DNA from: Saprospiraceae bacterium
Lineage (GTDB): Bacteria > Bacteroidota > Bacteroidia > Chitinophagales > Saprospiraceae
DNA length: 64,000 nucleotides
Assembly: GCA_028280415.1 (NCBI GenBank)
Contig: JANQLV010000023.1
Span: 62,001-126,000 of the forward strand
Direction: 5' to 3'
Below are positions 19,140 to 28,043 of the stretch, piece after piece; within the stretch, counting starts at the first letter, position 1, and each line of letters opens with the position of its first letter. Below the pieces are notes generated by a model, which was given only the letters and a program-made list of their open reading frames with translations, was not told where the DNA came from and did not search any database. A program made the position numbers and the translations under genes.

Positions 19140-19171
19140 GCAAGAGTGGAAAATAGCTATTCCGCTCTTGC
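19140..19171 (+). terminator. Second stem-loop directly after the RNA candidate
   Basis: GCAAGAGTGGAA (19140-19151) pairs with TTCCGCTCTTGC (19160-19171), 12 base pairs with one G-T pair and an 8-base loop. The T tract after it is weak (TATCTTTT), so it may be a structural hairpin rather than a terminator. Confidence 0.45.
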
Positions 19172-19321
19172 TCGTATCTTTTAACGACTCTTCACATGGA
19201 TGTTCTTCACTGCTTTCTTTGCGTTTTACCTGCTCCACTATTTAAAAATGATACTTATCTCTTGTATTCTGATACCCGTTTGAATCTGTATGATATCCCC
19301 TGATCATAAAGCCTGTTTTTT

Positions 19322-19352
19322 TTTGGAGATAAGGATAGTTTCGTTACTTTTA
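19322..19352 (+). promoter_or_regulatory. Bacteroidota-type promoter for the sugar-oxidation operon
   Basis: TTTG at 19322-19325, a 19-base spacer, then TACTTTTA at 19345-19352 (one mismatch to TAnnTTTG). The predicted start lies about 17 bases before the ATG at 19375. Confidence 0.5.
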
Positions 19353-19374
19353 AAGAGAAACAACCTAATCCATT

Positions 19375-20295
19375 ATGAAAAGCAAACGAAGAACTTTTCT
19401 CAGAAATGCAGGCTTTCTGGCTACCGGGGCTTTATTATTTCCAAATTTTAGCTGTTCCTCTGAAGGGTCGACCAATGCAAATAGTACTCCCGCCCCCTCC
19501 AATACTCCTCCCGAAATAAAAGGAAGCCTCGATCAATTTGGTATTCAACTCTATACGCTACGCGATGATATGCCTAATGATCCCAAAGGCGTTCTAGAGA
19601 AGTTGTCGACTTTTGGCTTCAAACAAATTGAAGGATATGAAGGTGCTCAGGGTATCTTCTGGAACATGAAGAATACGGAGTTTAAAAAATACCTCGATGA
19701 TCTGGGGATGGAAATGGTTTCTTCTCATGTTGATATTAAAAAAAATTTTGAAATAAAAGCTGCACAGGCGGCTGAAATAGGCATGAAGTACCTGGTTTGT
19801 CCTTATGTAGGGCCACAAGCAAGTATGGATGACTGGAAAAAAATAACGGATCGGTTCAATGAATGTGGAGATATCTGTAAAAAACACGGTATTCGATTTG
19901 CCTATCACAATCACGCCTATACTTTCAAACCGTTTTCCGGAATGATTCCCCATGACTTTGTAATGGACAATACCAACCCGGAAACAGTAGATCATGAAAT
20001 GGATATTTACTGGGTAGTGACGGGTGGTGCTGATCCGATCGAATACCTCACCAAATACTCTAAGCGCTTTAGACTTTGTCATGTGAAAGATCGTATAAAA
20101 GATGCCCCTGCCGAAGAACATTCCGCATCCTGTGACCTGGGAACTGGTTCTATAGATTTTGCCAAAATTCTGAAAGTTGCCAAGGAAAACGGTATGCAGT
20201 ATTTTATTCTCGAACAGGAGCGCTATGATAACTCTACTCCTTTGCAAAGTGCCGAAGCCGGGGCCAAGTATCTTAAAAATCTGGTATTCGCTTAA
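19375..20295 (+). CDS. Exported sugar phosphate isomerase/epimerase (TIM barrel)
   Basis: The 306-residue protein begins with a twin-arginine-like export signal (KSKRRTFLRNAGFLATGALL) that runs into a lipobox-like NFSCSS, so it is probably a periplasmic lipoprotein. The remainder is a xylose-isomerase-like TIM barrel (AP endonuclease family 2): FGIQLYTLRDDMP, FKQIEGYEG, RFAYHNHAYTFKP, DHEMDIYWVVTGGADP, HVKDR, DLGTGSIDFAKIL, with the expected metal-binding Glu, His and Asp residues. Exported members commonly accompany GMC oxidoreductases and are linked to 3-keto-sugar metabolism; the substrate here is not known. The subunit-3-like gene follows after 11 bases. Confidence 0.88.
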   Translation: MKSKRRTFLRNAGFLATGALLFPNFSCSSEGSTNANSTPAPSNTPPEIKGSLDQFGIQLYTLRDDMPNDPKGVLEKLSTFGFKQIEGYEGAQGIFWNMKNTEFKKYLDDLGMEMVSSHVDIKKNFEIKAAQAAEIGMKYLVCPYVGPQASMDDWKKITDRFNECGDICKKHGIRFAYHNHAYTFKPFSGMIPHDFVMDNTNPETVDHEMDIYWVVTGGADPIEYLTKYSKRFRLCHVKDRIKDAPAEEHSASCDLGTGSIDFAKILKVAKENGMQYFILEQERYDNSTPLQSAEAGAKYLKNLVFA

Positions 20296-20306
20296 AATTA
20301 TCTGGT

Positions 20307-20819
20307 ATGAATCGAAGAAAAGCCATTCAAAGTTTAGCTTTGATCACCGCAGGCGCAGCTTTATTGCCCGCCTGTAATGTTGAGAAAATTCCCGTATTCG
20401 AAAATGTTCCTTTAGAACCTTCTCAGTACAAGCTAATCGATCAGTTGGTACAAGCACTGCTACCTCGTACCGATACTCCTATCACAACTCCGGAAACCAC
20501 AACCGATTTTATTCTGACCATGTTCAATGATTGTCGTTCCCCGGAAGATATCGAAAAATACCTTTCTGGCTTAAAAGCTTTTGAGCAAGTTTTAAAGGAA
20601 CAAAAAAAAGCTGCTTTCAAAAAGATGACTGCAGATCAGAAAAACACCCTGCTAAATGAATTTTTCGAAGCAGAAGCAGCCAATGAACAAATAATGTACT
20701 TCATTGATAATACCCGGGATATGGCGACCTGGCATTTTACCAGTTCCGAATATTACATGAAAAATTTACTAGACTTTGAATTTATTCCGGGGCGATACAT
20801 CGGTTGCAGCGAAATATAA
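20307..20819 (+). CDS. Gluconate 2-dehydrogenase subunit 3-like protein
   Basis: This 170-residue protein has a twin-arginine-type N-terminus (MNRRKAIQSLALITAGAALL) ending in a lipobox-like LPAC, then the helical fold of the gluconate 2-dehydrogenase subunit 3 family (LIDQLVQALLPRTDTP, FILTMFNDC, and the C-terminal YYMKNLLDFEFIPGRYIGC). In comparable systems this small subunit carries the export signal and takes the folded FAD subunit through the Tat pathway. The next gene, a GMC oxidoreductase without a signal of its own, fits that role. The genes are 31 bases apart. Confidence 0.88.
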   Translation: MNRRKAIQSLALITAGAALLPACNVEKIPVFENVPLEPSQYKLIDQLVQALLPRTDTPITTPETTTDFILTMFNDCRSPEDIEKYLSGLKAFEQVLKEQKKAAFKKMTADQKNTLLNEFFEAEAANEQIMYFIDNTRDMATWHFTSSEYYMKNLLDFEFIPGRYIGCSEI

Positions 20820-20850
20820 AAGAAAGTCACATAACGAAAAATTAGCAAAC

Positions 20851-22551
20851 ATGTCCAGTAATACAGATCATCATTTTGACGCTATTGTGATTGGGGCCGG
20901 AATGACCGGAGGTTTTGCCGCAAAGGAATTTTGTGATAACGGTTTAAAAACGCTGGTTTTAGAAAGAGGCAGAAATGTTGAACATGTCAAAGATTATCCA
21001 ACGACTAATATGCAACCCTGGGATTTTAAGCATCGGGGAGAGGTCCCATATGCTGTTAAAAAAGAAAATCCCGTGATCAGCCGTTGCTATGCTTATCGGG
21101 AAGATGCCATGCATTTTTTCGTCAAGGATACGGAACATCCCTATATTCAGGACAAACCTTTCGACTGGATCAGAGGCTATCAGGTCGGCGGAAAATCTAT
21201 TATGTGGGCTCGACAGGTACAGCGCTGGAGCGATTACGATTTCGAAGGTCCGGCCAGAGATGGCTTCGCGGTAGACTGGCCAATCCGCTACAAAGATATT
21301 GAGAAGTGGTATACTTACGTTGAACAATTCATTGGCGTTTCCGGCAACAGAGACGGACTCGATATACTGCCCGATGGTGATTTTCTAAAAGCATTTGACT
21401 TAAACTGCGTTGAAGAGTATTTTCAAAATATAATAAAAGAAAACTATAAAAATCGGCATGTAATTTACGGCCGTTGTGCGCATATTACTGAAAATCGACC
21501 TATTTTTCAGGAACAAGGACGCGTACTCTGTCAAAGTAGAAATATTTGCCAGAGAGGTTGCCCCTTTGGTGGTTATTTTAATGCCAATTCCACACTAATT
21601 CCCTGGGCACAGCGCACGGGAAATATGACGCTCAAACCACACTCAGTAGTACATTCCATTATCTTTGATGATGCAAAAAACAAGGCAGTAGGAGTACGGG
21701 TAATTGATGCCCAAACCAAGGAAACGACAGAGTATTTTTCCAAAGTAATTTTCGTCAATGCGGCTACTTTCAATACCAACCTGGTTTTATTAAACTCTAC
21801 TTCCAGTCGCTTCCCCAATGGCCTGGGCAATGATAATGGCTTACTTGGAAAATACGTCGCTTTTCATAATTATCGGGGCAAAATCCAGGCGGAACACGAA
21901 GGACACCAAGCGTTTAGAACCCTGGGAGGCAGACCAACAAGCGCCTATATCCCAAGGTTTAGGAACGTCTACAAGCAGGAGACGGATTTCTTAAGAGGTT
22001 ATGCCTGTGGTTTTTCAGCCAACCGTGGCCGGGATGTTAATAATGAAGGCTTTGGCGATACTTTAAGGGATAATTTGATGCATTCAAAATCTTTTAAACC
22101 CTGGCGCGTGGGTTCACATATGATGGGAGAGACGATTCCCAAAGAAAGTAATTTTTTAAGCTTAGACAGCGAACAAAAAGACGATTGGGGAATTCCTTTG
22201 CTAAAAGTAAATATCGACTATGACGAGAATGATGAGAAGATGCTCCAGGACTTTTTCGAACAGTTAACGGATATGTACAAAAAAGCAGGTTTTACCAATA
22301 TCAAAACCTGGGATGATAAGCGCGCACCCGGTCTCGACATCCACGAAATGGGCGGTGTTCGCATGGGGCATGATCCTGAAACCTCTCTGCTCAATAAATG
22401 GAATCAGTTGCATAACTGCCCGAATGTTTTTGTAACAGATGGAGCCTGTATGACTTCTGTAGCCACACAAAATCCATCGCTTACTTTTATGGCATTAACG
22501 GCCAGAGCAGCCAACTATGCAATAGAGCAAATGAAAAAGGGAGAGATATAG
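20851..22551 (+). CDS. GMC-family FAD sugar dehydrogenase with a cysteine cluster
   Basis: The 566-residue oxidoreductase has the FAD-binding start AIVIGAGMTGGFAAKEF, the GMC block YQVGGKSIMWARQVQRW and a C-terminal active-site region (HEMGGVRMGHDPE, then QNPSLTFMAL). Cys227, Cys233 and Cys237 (VLCQSRNICQRGC) have the C-x5-C-x3-C spacing of the iron-sulfur cluster site in bacterial FAD-dependent glucose dehydrogenase, so electrons probably leave through a cluster to a cytochrome. I chose the ATG at 20851 because the longer frame (from 20776) overlaps the previous gene and adds 25 unrelated residues. With the subunit-3-like protein it resembles LacA/LacC-type glucoside 3-dehydrogenases. No cytochrome gene is adjacent. 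Confidence 0.9.
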   Translation: MSSNTDHHFDAIVIGAGMTGGFAAKEFCDNGLKTLVLERGRNVEHVKDYPTTNMQPWDFKHRGEVPYAVKKENPVISRCYAYREDAMHFFVKDTEHPYIQDKPFDWIRGYQVGGKSIMWARQVQRWSDYDFEGPARDGFAVDWPIRYKDIEKWYTYVEQFIGVSGNRDGLDILPDGDFLKAFDLNCVEEYFQNIIKENYKNRHVIYGRCAHITENRPIFQEQGRVLCQSRNICQRGCPFGGYFNANSTLIPWAQRTGNMTLKPHSVVHSIIFDDAKNKAVGVRVIDAQTKETTEYFSKVIFVNAATFNTNLVLLNSTSSRFPNGLGNDNGLLGKYVAFHNYRGKIQAEHEGHQAFRTLGGRPTSAYIPRFRNVYKQETDFLRGYACGFSANRGRDVNNEGFGDTLRDNLMHSKSFKPWRVGSHMMGETIPKESNFLSLDSEQKDDWGIPLLKVNIDYDENDEKMLQDFFEQLTDMYKKAGFTNIKTWDDKRAPGLDIHEMGGVRMGHDPETSLLNKWNQLHNCPNVFVTDGACMTSVATQNPSLTFMALTARAANYAIEQMKKGEI

Positions 22552-22607
22552 TCTGAAAACATGGGTTCTCCCGAATTTTAGCAGCTTTAAAGAGGTATTC
22601 GGTCTTA

Positions 22608-22652
22608 GGTATTGGGGTTTAGGTTTTCCGGGATCACCCAGTTCCCAATACC
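22608..22652. terminator. Inverted repeat between convergent genes, likely bidirectional terminator
   Basis: GGTATTGGG (22608-22616) and CCCAATACC (22644-22652) are perfect complements, with TTAGGTTTT and AAAACCT partly repeating the symmetry. The gap separates the GMC gene from the convergent molybdenum hydroxylase gene. T tracts are poor, so the terminator role is uncertain. Confidence 0.4.
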
Positions 22653-22667
22653 AAAAACCTGATACCT
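22647..22667. repeat. Dispersed intergenic repeat, copy 2
   Basis: It matches 12098-12118 at 18 of 21 positions and overlaps the right arm of the inverted repeat at 22608-22652. Confidence 0.4.
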
Positions 22668-22748
22668 GCTCAAGCAATATACTATTCCATTTCACACTGA
22701 ATCTTAAACAAAACTCAGGATGGACAACTTAAAATAATATCTCATGTC

Positions 22749-25043
22749 CTAACCCAATACCTTGGATTGCTTGACATAAGGTTGGCTATAGAGTCTTTCA
22801 CCAGTAGCAGCAAAGATCGCATTGGCAATCGCAGCACCAGCAGGCGGAAGAGCTGGTTCACCCAATCCGGTAGGATTGTTTTCGTTTTTCACAAAATGGA
22901 TTTCAATTTCCGGTGCTTCATTGATTCGGATCATCCGGTAATTATTGAAGTTGGTCTGAGTAGCTTTTCCATCCTCGAACGTTAATTCTCCAAACATTGA
23001 ATGTCCAATGCCATCAATTATTCCTCCTTCAACCTGATTTTTGGCAGCGATTGGATTAACAACGATACCACAGTCAACAGCACAAGTCATTTTTTTAACC
23101 TTTGGTTTTCCATCTTCCATGACTACATCAGCGACTTCCGCCACATAAGTATTATGCGAATAAAAGACACTGAAGCCCTGATAGGTTCCGGCAGGTGCTT
23201 TGCCCCATCCGGATTTTTCAGCGGCTAATTTAATGACTCCGATAAATTTATCTGGCTCGTAATTTCCTTTAGGCAATAAAGCTTTTTGGGCCTCGGCGAG
23301 TTGCTCTTCATCATCCTTAAATTTTTCTTCCAGCTCGCGATGTTTATCATAATTAGCTTTTGCTTCTTCCAATAAGCCCAGTCGCATCTGTACCGCATCT
23401 ACTCCAATTTTATGTGCTAATTCATCGAAAAAGCTTTGCTCTGCCGATGCCAGAAAATTAGTGTAAGGCGCGCGCCAGGCTCCAATAGTAATATTGCTTT
23501 TTAACTGATGGGTATCTACCCGATAATCATCCATTGCTCCGGCGGGGAAACCATCGGCCAGAGCCGCCCACATATTTCCATTCACTCCGACTTCTGTCAG
23601 ATGATAGGCTGCCAGTTTATTATCCTTGATCGCTGCGCGAATTCTGTACTTGGTTGAAGGGCGATAAGTACCCGCCGCCATATCATCCTCTCTGGTGAAT
23701 ACTACTTTGACAGGCTTTCCGGTCATCTTCGATATTTGGGCAGCTTCAATCACAAAATCACCATAAAGTCTTCTTCCAAATCCTCCACCCATTCTCGTCA
23801 TTTCCAGGTTGATTTTTTTGAAAGCCTCGGCATATGCAGCTTTATCTTTTTCTTCATCGCCCGTTTTTTCTACCATTTCAAAAAGATCGACAATTCTGTT
23901 TCTGGTCCAGGCCGGGGTCTGAATAGGTCCAATCAGATCAATCTTATCTTCGCGAACATCGGCGAAGAAGTTCATGGGTTCCATACAGTTATGCGGCAGG
24001 AAAGGTGCCTCGTAGATTCGCTCCAATACCTCGTCGGCCTCTTCGAAAACTTTTTCCGGATCTCCATTACGACGCACTGGCTCTTTGGCCAGAGTCGTTA
24101 CCATTTTCAATAATTCCTTATTGTGATTATCGGAATGCTCCGCCGGTGTTTCTTCTTCCCAAACGGCTTTTACCGCTTTTTGTCCTTTCATCGCGGCCCA
24201 GGTTGAGTTAGCGATGATGGCGATTTTATCTGCGAAACGATCTTTTTCTTTTAACGGAACACGCATCTGGATAACCTGCTGAACGCCATTTACTTTCAAC
24301 GCTTCACTATCGTCCAGAGATTTCAGTTTCTGACCAAAAGCCGGCGGACGGATTACTGTGGCATACAACATCCCTTCCCGCTGAGTATCCAATCCGAAAA
24401 GAGGTTTTCCAGTAATGATATTTTCAATATCGACATTATACGTATCCGTTCCAATGATTTTAAAGTCTTTGACCTCTTTTAAAGGGACTGTTTCAGGCAC
24501 TTCCATTTCCGCGGCTTCTGCAGCGACCTCTCCGTATCCTATCGTTTCTCCTTTAGCATTGGTGATCACTCCTTCAGATGCCGTACACTCTGCAGCATCA
24601 ACATTCCATTTTTTAGCAGCAGCATTAATTAACATTTGTTTTGCGGTAGCGCCAGCCATACGAAGACTTTCCCAGCCCTGTCGGATGGATTGACTCCCTC
24701 CGGCAACCTGTCGCGTATACCACTCCGTGTTTAATCCAGCCTGTTGTACGACCACATCTTTCCAGCGCACATCCAGTTCCTCCGCAATAATCATTGGCAT
24801 AGAGGTTTTTACATTTTGACCGATTTCCGGATTGGGTGACATAATCGTTACCAGCCCGGTATCTCCGATTTTTATATAAGAGTTGATATCAAACCAGGTT
24901 GAAGGCACTGCTTTAGCCATTTCTTCCACAGTAGCCGGTTTACATCCTGCAAACCAGCTAAAGCCAAGTAACATTCCACCACCTGCAGCTGTAGATACTT
25001 TCAGAAAAGATCTTCTATTATGTTTAGTTGTAATTAACTTCAT
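22749..25043 (-). CDS. Molybdopterin-binding large subunit, IorB-type xanthine dehydrogenase family
   Basis: The 764-residue protein starts with a Tat-like signal (HNRRSFLKVSTAAGGGMLLG) and a lipobox-like FAGC, so it is exported and acts in the periplasm. Molybdenum-cofactor blocks are visible: GGSQSIRQGWESLRMAGATA, TRMGGGFGRRLYGDFV, IGAWRAPYTNFLASAEQ, AVDCGIVVNPIAAKNQVEGG and the catalytic-Glu region GLGEPALPPAGAA. The family hydroxylates aldehydes or N-heterocycles; the substrate is not predictable. It follows the 2Fe-2S subunit gene by 26 bases, giving an IorAB-type two-subunit enzyme without an FAD subunit. Electrons probably pass to a cytochrome encoded elsewhere. Confidence 0.93.
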   Translation of the reverse strand: MKLITTKHNRRSFLKVSTAAGGGMLLGFSWFAGCKPATVEEMAKAVPSTWFDINSYIKIGDTGLVTIMSPNPEIGQNVKTSMPMIIAEELDVRWKDVVVQQAGLNTEWYTRQVAGGSQSIRQGWESLRMAGATAKQMLINAAAKKWNVDAAECTASEGVITNAKGETIGYGEVAAEAAEMEVPETVPLKEVKDFKIIGTDTYNVDIENIITGKPLFGLDTQREGMLYATVIRPPAFGQKLKSLDDSEALKVNGVQQVIQMRVPLKEKDRFADKIAIIANSTWAAMKGQKAVKAVWEEETPAEHSDNHNKELLKMVTTLAKEPVRRNGDPEKVFEEADEVLERIYEAPFLPHNCMEPMNFFADVREDKIDLIGPIQTPAWTRNRIVDLFEMVEKTGDEEKDKAAYAEAFKKINLEMTRMGGGFGRRLYGDFVIEAAQISKMTGKPVKVVFTREDDMAAGTYRPSTKYRIRAAIKDNKLAAYHLTEVGVNGNMWAALADGFPAGAMDDYRVDTHQLKSNITIGAWRAPYTNFLASAEQSFFDELAHKIGVDAVQMRLGLLEEAKANYDKHRELEEKFKDDEEQLAEAQKALLPKGNYEPDKFIGVIKLAAEKSGWGKAPAGTYQGFSVFYSHNTYVAEVADVVMEDGKPKVKKMTCAVDCGIVVNPIAAKNQVEGGIIDGIGHSMFGELTFEDGKATQTNFNNYRMIRINEAPEIEIHFVKNENNPTGLGEPALPPAGAAIANAIFAATGERLYSQPYVKQSKVLG

Positions 25044-25069
25044 TTTGAAAAAATTTGAGGTGAAAGGGA

Positions 25070-25528
25070 TTAAGAAATTTTAGCAGCAGTCTTGATTGCA
25101 GCTCTGATTCTCGTATAAGTCGCACAGCGACAAAGATTACCCTGCATAGCCTGATCAATGTCCTTATCGCTTGGATCAGGATTATTTGCCAGTAAAGATG
25201 CTGCATTCATGATCTGCCCGGCTTGACAGTATCCACATTGAGGGACATCATGTGTTCTCCATGCCTCTTGTAAAGGATGGCTTGCATCGGTGGAAAGTCC
25301 TTCGATGGTAATAATCGATTTATCTCCTACTGCAGATACGGGCAATGAACAGGATCGCATCGCTGCCCCATTAACGTGAACAGTACAAGCACCACATTGT
25401 CCAATTCCACAGCCATATTTAGTACCAACAAGCCCAATATTATCGCGAAGCACCCATAACAAAGGGGTATCCGGATCGACATCTACCTGCCGGTTTTCGT
25501 TGTTTACTTTAATATTAAATACTGCCAT
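25070..25528 (-). CDS. (2Fe-2S)-binding small subunit, IorA type
   Basis: The 152-residue protein has the N-terminal plant-ferredoxin-type cluster site ([20 protein letters not shown], then SCSL) and the C-terminal helical second cluster site ([12 protein letters not shown] and [12 protein letters not shown]). These two clusters carry electrons away from the molybdenum site of the large subunit. There is no signal peptide, so it probably travels with the Tat-signalled large subunit. It is the first gene of the two-gene operon. Confidence 0.95.
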   Translation of the reverse strand: MAVFNIKVNNENRQVDVDPDTPLLWVLRDNIGLVGTKYGCGIGQCGACTVHVNGAAMRSCSLPVSAVGDKSIITIEGLSTDASHPLQEAWRTHDVPQCGYCQAGQIMNAASLLANNPDPSDKDIDQAMQGNLCRCATYTRIRAAIKTAAKIS

Positions 25529-25713
25529 AATGTATGATTTTTAAAGTTTGATGCATTTAAGTACTCTCAAATTAGGAAAATATACTTGATATTCGATGAA
25601 TTTTAACATTCCAGCGGCCCTTATAGGTATCAAATAAGCGTAAAATGAATCTACACAGTCAGAAAAATTGACTGAGGATAACATTTTATTATTAACTTCC
25701 GGACTTATCAAAA

Positions 25714-26109
25714 ATGCTATTCGAAATGGATTTGAAAACCAGAATAAAAAATGCGGAGACGCGGATTTTCCGGGCCGTTTTTCCAAATACGACCAATCAT
25801 TATGATACTTTATTCGGAGGCAATGCTATGCAACTTATGGATGAAGTCGCTTTTATTACTGCAACCCGTTTTAGTCGAAAAAAAGTAGTGACCGTCAGTA
25901 CCAGCAAAATCGATTTTAATAAACCTATTCCCAGTGGTACGCTGATTGAATTAGTGGGAAAAGTTTCCCGGGTAGGAAATACCAGTCTCGATATTCATGT
26001 GGAAATTTTTATTGAGCAAATGTATTCTGATCATCGCGAAGAGGCCATACAAGGCACTTTTACTTTCGTGGCGATAGATGATGAGAAAAACCCGGTTCAG
26101 GTTTTGTAA
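25714..26109 (+). CDS. Acyl-CoA thioesterase (hotdog fold)
   Basis: The 131-residue protein belongs to the BACH/YciA-type hotdog thioesterases, which hydrolyse acyl-CoA to the free acid and CoA in the cytoplasm. Family features are NHYDTLFGGNAMQLMDEVAF with the catalytic-Asp region, the strand VVTVSTSKIDFNKPIPSG and LVGKVSRVGNTSLDIHVEI. An in-frame ATG at 25726 gives a start closer to most homologues. The last 50 bases overlap the end of the convergent DUF5690 gene. Confidence 0.92.
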   Translation: MLFEMDLKTRIKNAETRIFRAVFPNTTNHYDTLFGGNAMQLMDEVAFITATRFSRKKVVTVSTSKIDFNKPIPSGTLIELVGKVSRVGNTSLDIHVEIFIEQMYSDHREEAIQGTFTFVAIDDEKNPVQVL

Positions 26110-27364
26110 TTATTTCCGATTTAAAAATAAAATATAAACCTAGTACGATGAATAAGCCCAAACTACCTCCTGTAAAACACAAGCTTTGGTAAAAGCTAAG
26201 CCACTCAATATCCGCATTTCCAAAATTTTTGTACAGCATAATAAGAACGCTCCCCAGATAACCAAAAGCATCCGAGATATACATTATAAATCCTACATTG
26301 CCTGCAATTTTATAATGCGCGATAAATCGATCGAAGATAATACCGTTTAAGAGGATATAGGGTAGAAACAGGCCTATACCGGAAATAATCATCCAGCTTA
26401 CGGGAGACATAAAGTCCCGAGAATATGCAAAAGTGGTAAAAAGGAGCAAGCTGATCCCGAGAATCGAAATCAATACATTTGTCAGTAGCGCTTTTTTATT
26501 GTCTCTGATTTTGTAGAGTAATCCGAGGGATAGTAAGATGAGCAAGGCCACCGGAATTTCCGTCGTAGTAAATATTTGCGGGTTTTCGTCATAGCCAAGT
26601 CCAGTCCATATTTCTACCGCAAAATTATCCCGTATATCTCTAATAATCGTAAGGATCAGATAAAGTAAAACAAATAAAGTCAGAACGAACCAATATTTTT
26701 TCAAGAAGTGCTTTTTATCCTCTTTTGTCATCGGCAGTCTTTCTTGTTTGTAAGCTATTTCACTGGGGGAGGGTGGTGGAATCTTGCTCAGCATCCATAA
26801 AGAAAGGAGCAATAAGGGTATTGTAAACAGACCGATCATCATTGGCATTTCCTGAGATGAGTAACCACTATTCAACAGATAGGTCCCCCATGATTTTGCA
26901 ATCCCCGAAGAGAGAATAAAATTTGCACTAATCAGTACGGTAATAAATTCCGTTATTCTGCGTCCCTCGCAATAACTGAAAACAATCCCCCAGATCATTC
27001 CCAGAGGAATGCCGTTAATAAACAAAAAGACCGGTCCAAAAGCCGGAGGGGTATAAGCAAAACCTACTAAAGCCAGCCAGGCCGTCCCGATAAAATAAAT
27101 AAAGAGTCGAATCCTTTTTTTATTATCCAACTCTGAAATTACTTTGATCCCTAAAAATTTACTCAAGGCATAACCCAGAACCTGGGAAATAACCAAGATT
27201 ATCTTGTAGTCTACATCGAAAAAATCAAATTCTTCGAATGTTCCTGCAGTATATGGTTTGCGATACATATACATGCAGAAATAAGCCAAAAAACTGGCGA
27301 AGCCTGCCCAAAGTAAAAAAATCAAATTATTCTGGCTGAGGCGATATATTAGATTAGATTTCAC
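26060..27364 (-). CDS. DUF5690 multi-pass membrane protein, probable transporter
   Basis: This 434-residue protein has about 12 hydrophobic segments in an MFS-like layout. The first block reads FASFLAYFCMYMYRKPYTAG, as in organophosphate:phosphate-antiporter-like carriers, and there is a long basic loop between helices 6 and 7 (YKQERLPMTKEDKKHFLKK). It matches DUF5690, whose substrate is unknown. The GTG start at 27364 overlaps the stop of the phosphonatase-like gene (GTGA), showing translational coupling. I infer import of the phosphonate or phosphoester handled by the operon. Its 3' end overlaps the convergent thioesterase gene by 50 bases. Confidence 0.8.
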   Translation of the reverse strand: MKSNLIYRLSQNNLIFLLWAGFASFLAYFCMYMYRKPYTAGTFEEFDFFDVDYKIILVISQVLGYALSKFLGIKVISELDNKKRIRLFIYFIGTAWLALVGFAYTPPAFGPVFLFINGIPLGMIWGIVFSYCEGRRITEFITVLISANFILSSGIAKSWGTYLLNSGYSSQEMPMMIGLFTIPLLLLSLWMLSKIPPPSPSEIAYKQERLPMTKEDKKHFLKKYWFVLTLFVLLYLILTIIRDIRDNFAVEIWTGLGYDENPQIFTTTEIPVALLILLSLGLLYKIRDNKKALLTNVLISILGISLLLFTTFAYSRDFMSPVSWMIISGIGLFLPYILLNGIIFDRFIAHYKIAGNVGFIMYISDAFGYLGSVLIMLYKNFGNADIEWLSFYQSLCFTGGSLGLFIVLGLYFIFKSEIITKPEPGFSHHLSPRK

Positions 27365-28041
27365 GCTGTCTGCTCAAGTACCGAGGTAAGTTCGAACATA
27401 TCATCCAGGATAAAATCTGGGGCAGCTTCTTCTAACATGCCGCGCGACTGAGCGCCGGTAGTAATACCAATACAATACTTCACCTCCGCGGCCCGGCCTT
27501 CTTCTATATCGATTTTGCTATCCCCAACCTTGATGGCCTGAGAGGCCGGGATATTTAACTGATTACAAATCTTTAGGATCATATCCGGTTCGGGGCGATA
27601 ATTGTCTACATCACTGGCCGTCATGAGTATATCTATATCCTCACCGACCAGCAGGTTGGTTCTTTGTAAAATCTTTTCGGCAATATGCCTGCTATATCCA
27701 GTATTAAAAGCGATTTTAATTTGCTTCTCTTTAAGCACTGGCAGTATTTTCTCTACCCCGGAAAAAACACTAATCGGATAAACCTCATAGGCCGCTTCGA
27801 GTGCATTCAGAAAATACTGATGAATCCTGGCAACGAGTTCATCTTTTGGCTCTACGCCTTCAATCTCAAAAAGGATATCCCGAATCGCTCCATATTTTTC
27901 CTTGCCCGCACCAAGTTCCAGTACTTTTTCCAGGCTTACCGTAATTCCTTGCTCTGTAAGGCTTGATTGAATCGTTTTATAGACAAGGTTATCTTCATTG
28001 ATGACTGTGCCAGCCATATCAAAAATTATTAGTCGGATCAT
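27361..28041 (-). CDS. Phosphonatase-like HAD hydrolase (PhnX-related)
   Basis: The 226-residue HAD enzyme opens with IIFDMAGTVI: the nucleophile is Asp8, and the usual second Asp is replaced by Ala10. This DxA motif is typical of phosphonoacetaldehyde hydrolase (PhnX), which uses a cap-domain Lys instead. Lys47 in LGAGKEKYGAI is at nearly the same distance from the nucleophile as the PhnX Schiff-base Lys. The other HAD motifs are the Thr region FNTGYSR, a late Lys/Arg segment (DNYRPEPDMI) and KVGDSKIDIEEG. Resemblance is strongest to the TIGR03351-type phosphonatase-like group. Expected reaction: C-P cleavage of phosphonoacetaldehyde or an analogue. It lies between the FAD oxidoreductase (2-base gap) and DUF5690 (4-base overlap). 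Confidence 0.87.
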   Translation of the reverse strand: MIRLIIFDMAGTVINEDNLVYKTIQSSLTEQGITVSLEKVLELGAGKEKYGAIRDILFEIEGVEPKDELVARIHQYFLNALEAAYEVYPISVFSGVEKILPVLKEKQIKIAFNTGYSRHIAEKILQRTNLLVGEDIDILMTASDVDNYRPEPDMILKICNQLNIPASQAIKVGDSKIDIEEGRAAEVKYCIGITTGAQSRGMLEEAAPDFILDDMFELTSVLEQTA

Positions 28042-28043
28042 GT

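Noticed and set aside
19594-20247. Minus-strand open frame of 217 codons
   Set aside because: Antisense shadow of the sugar isomerase gene; composition and motif content favour the plus-strand protein.
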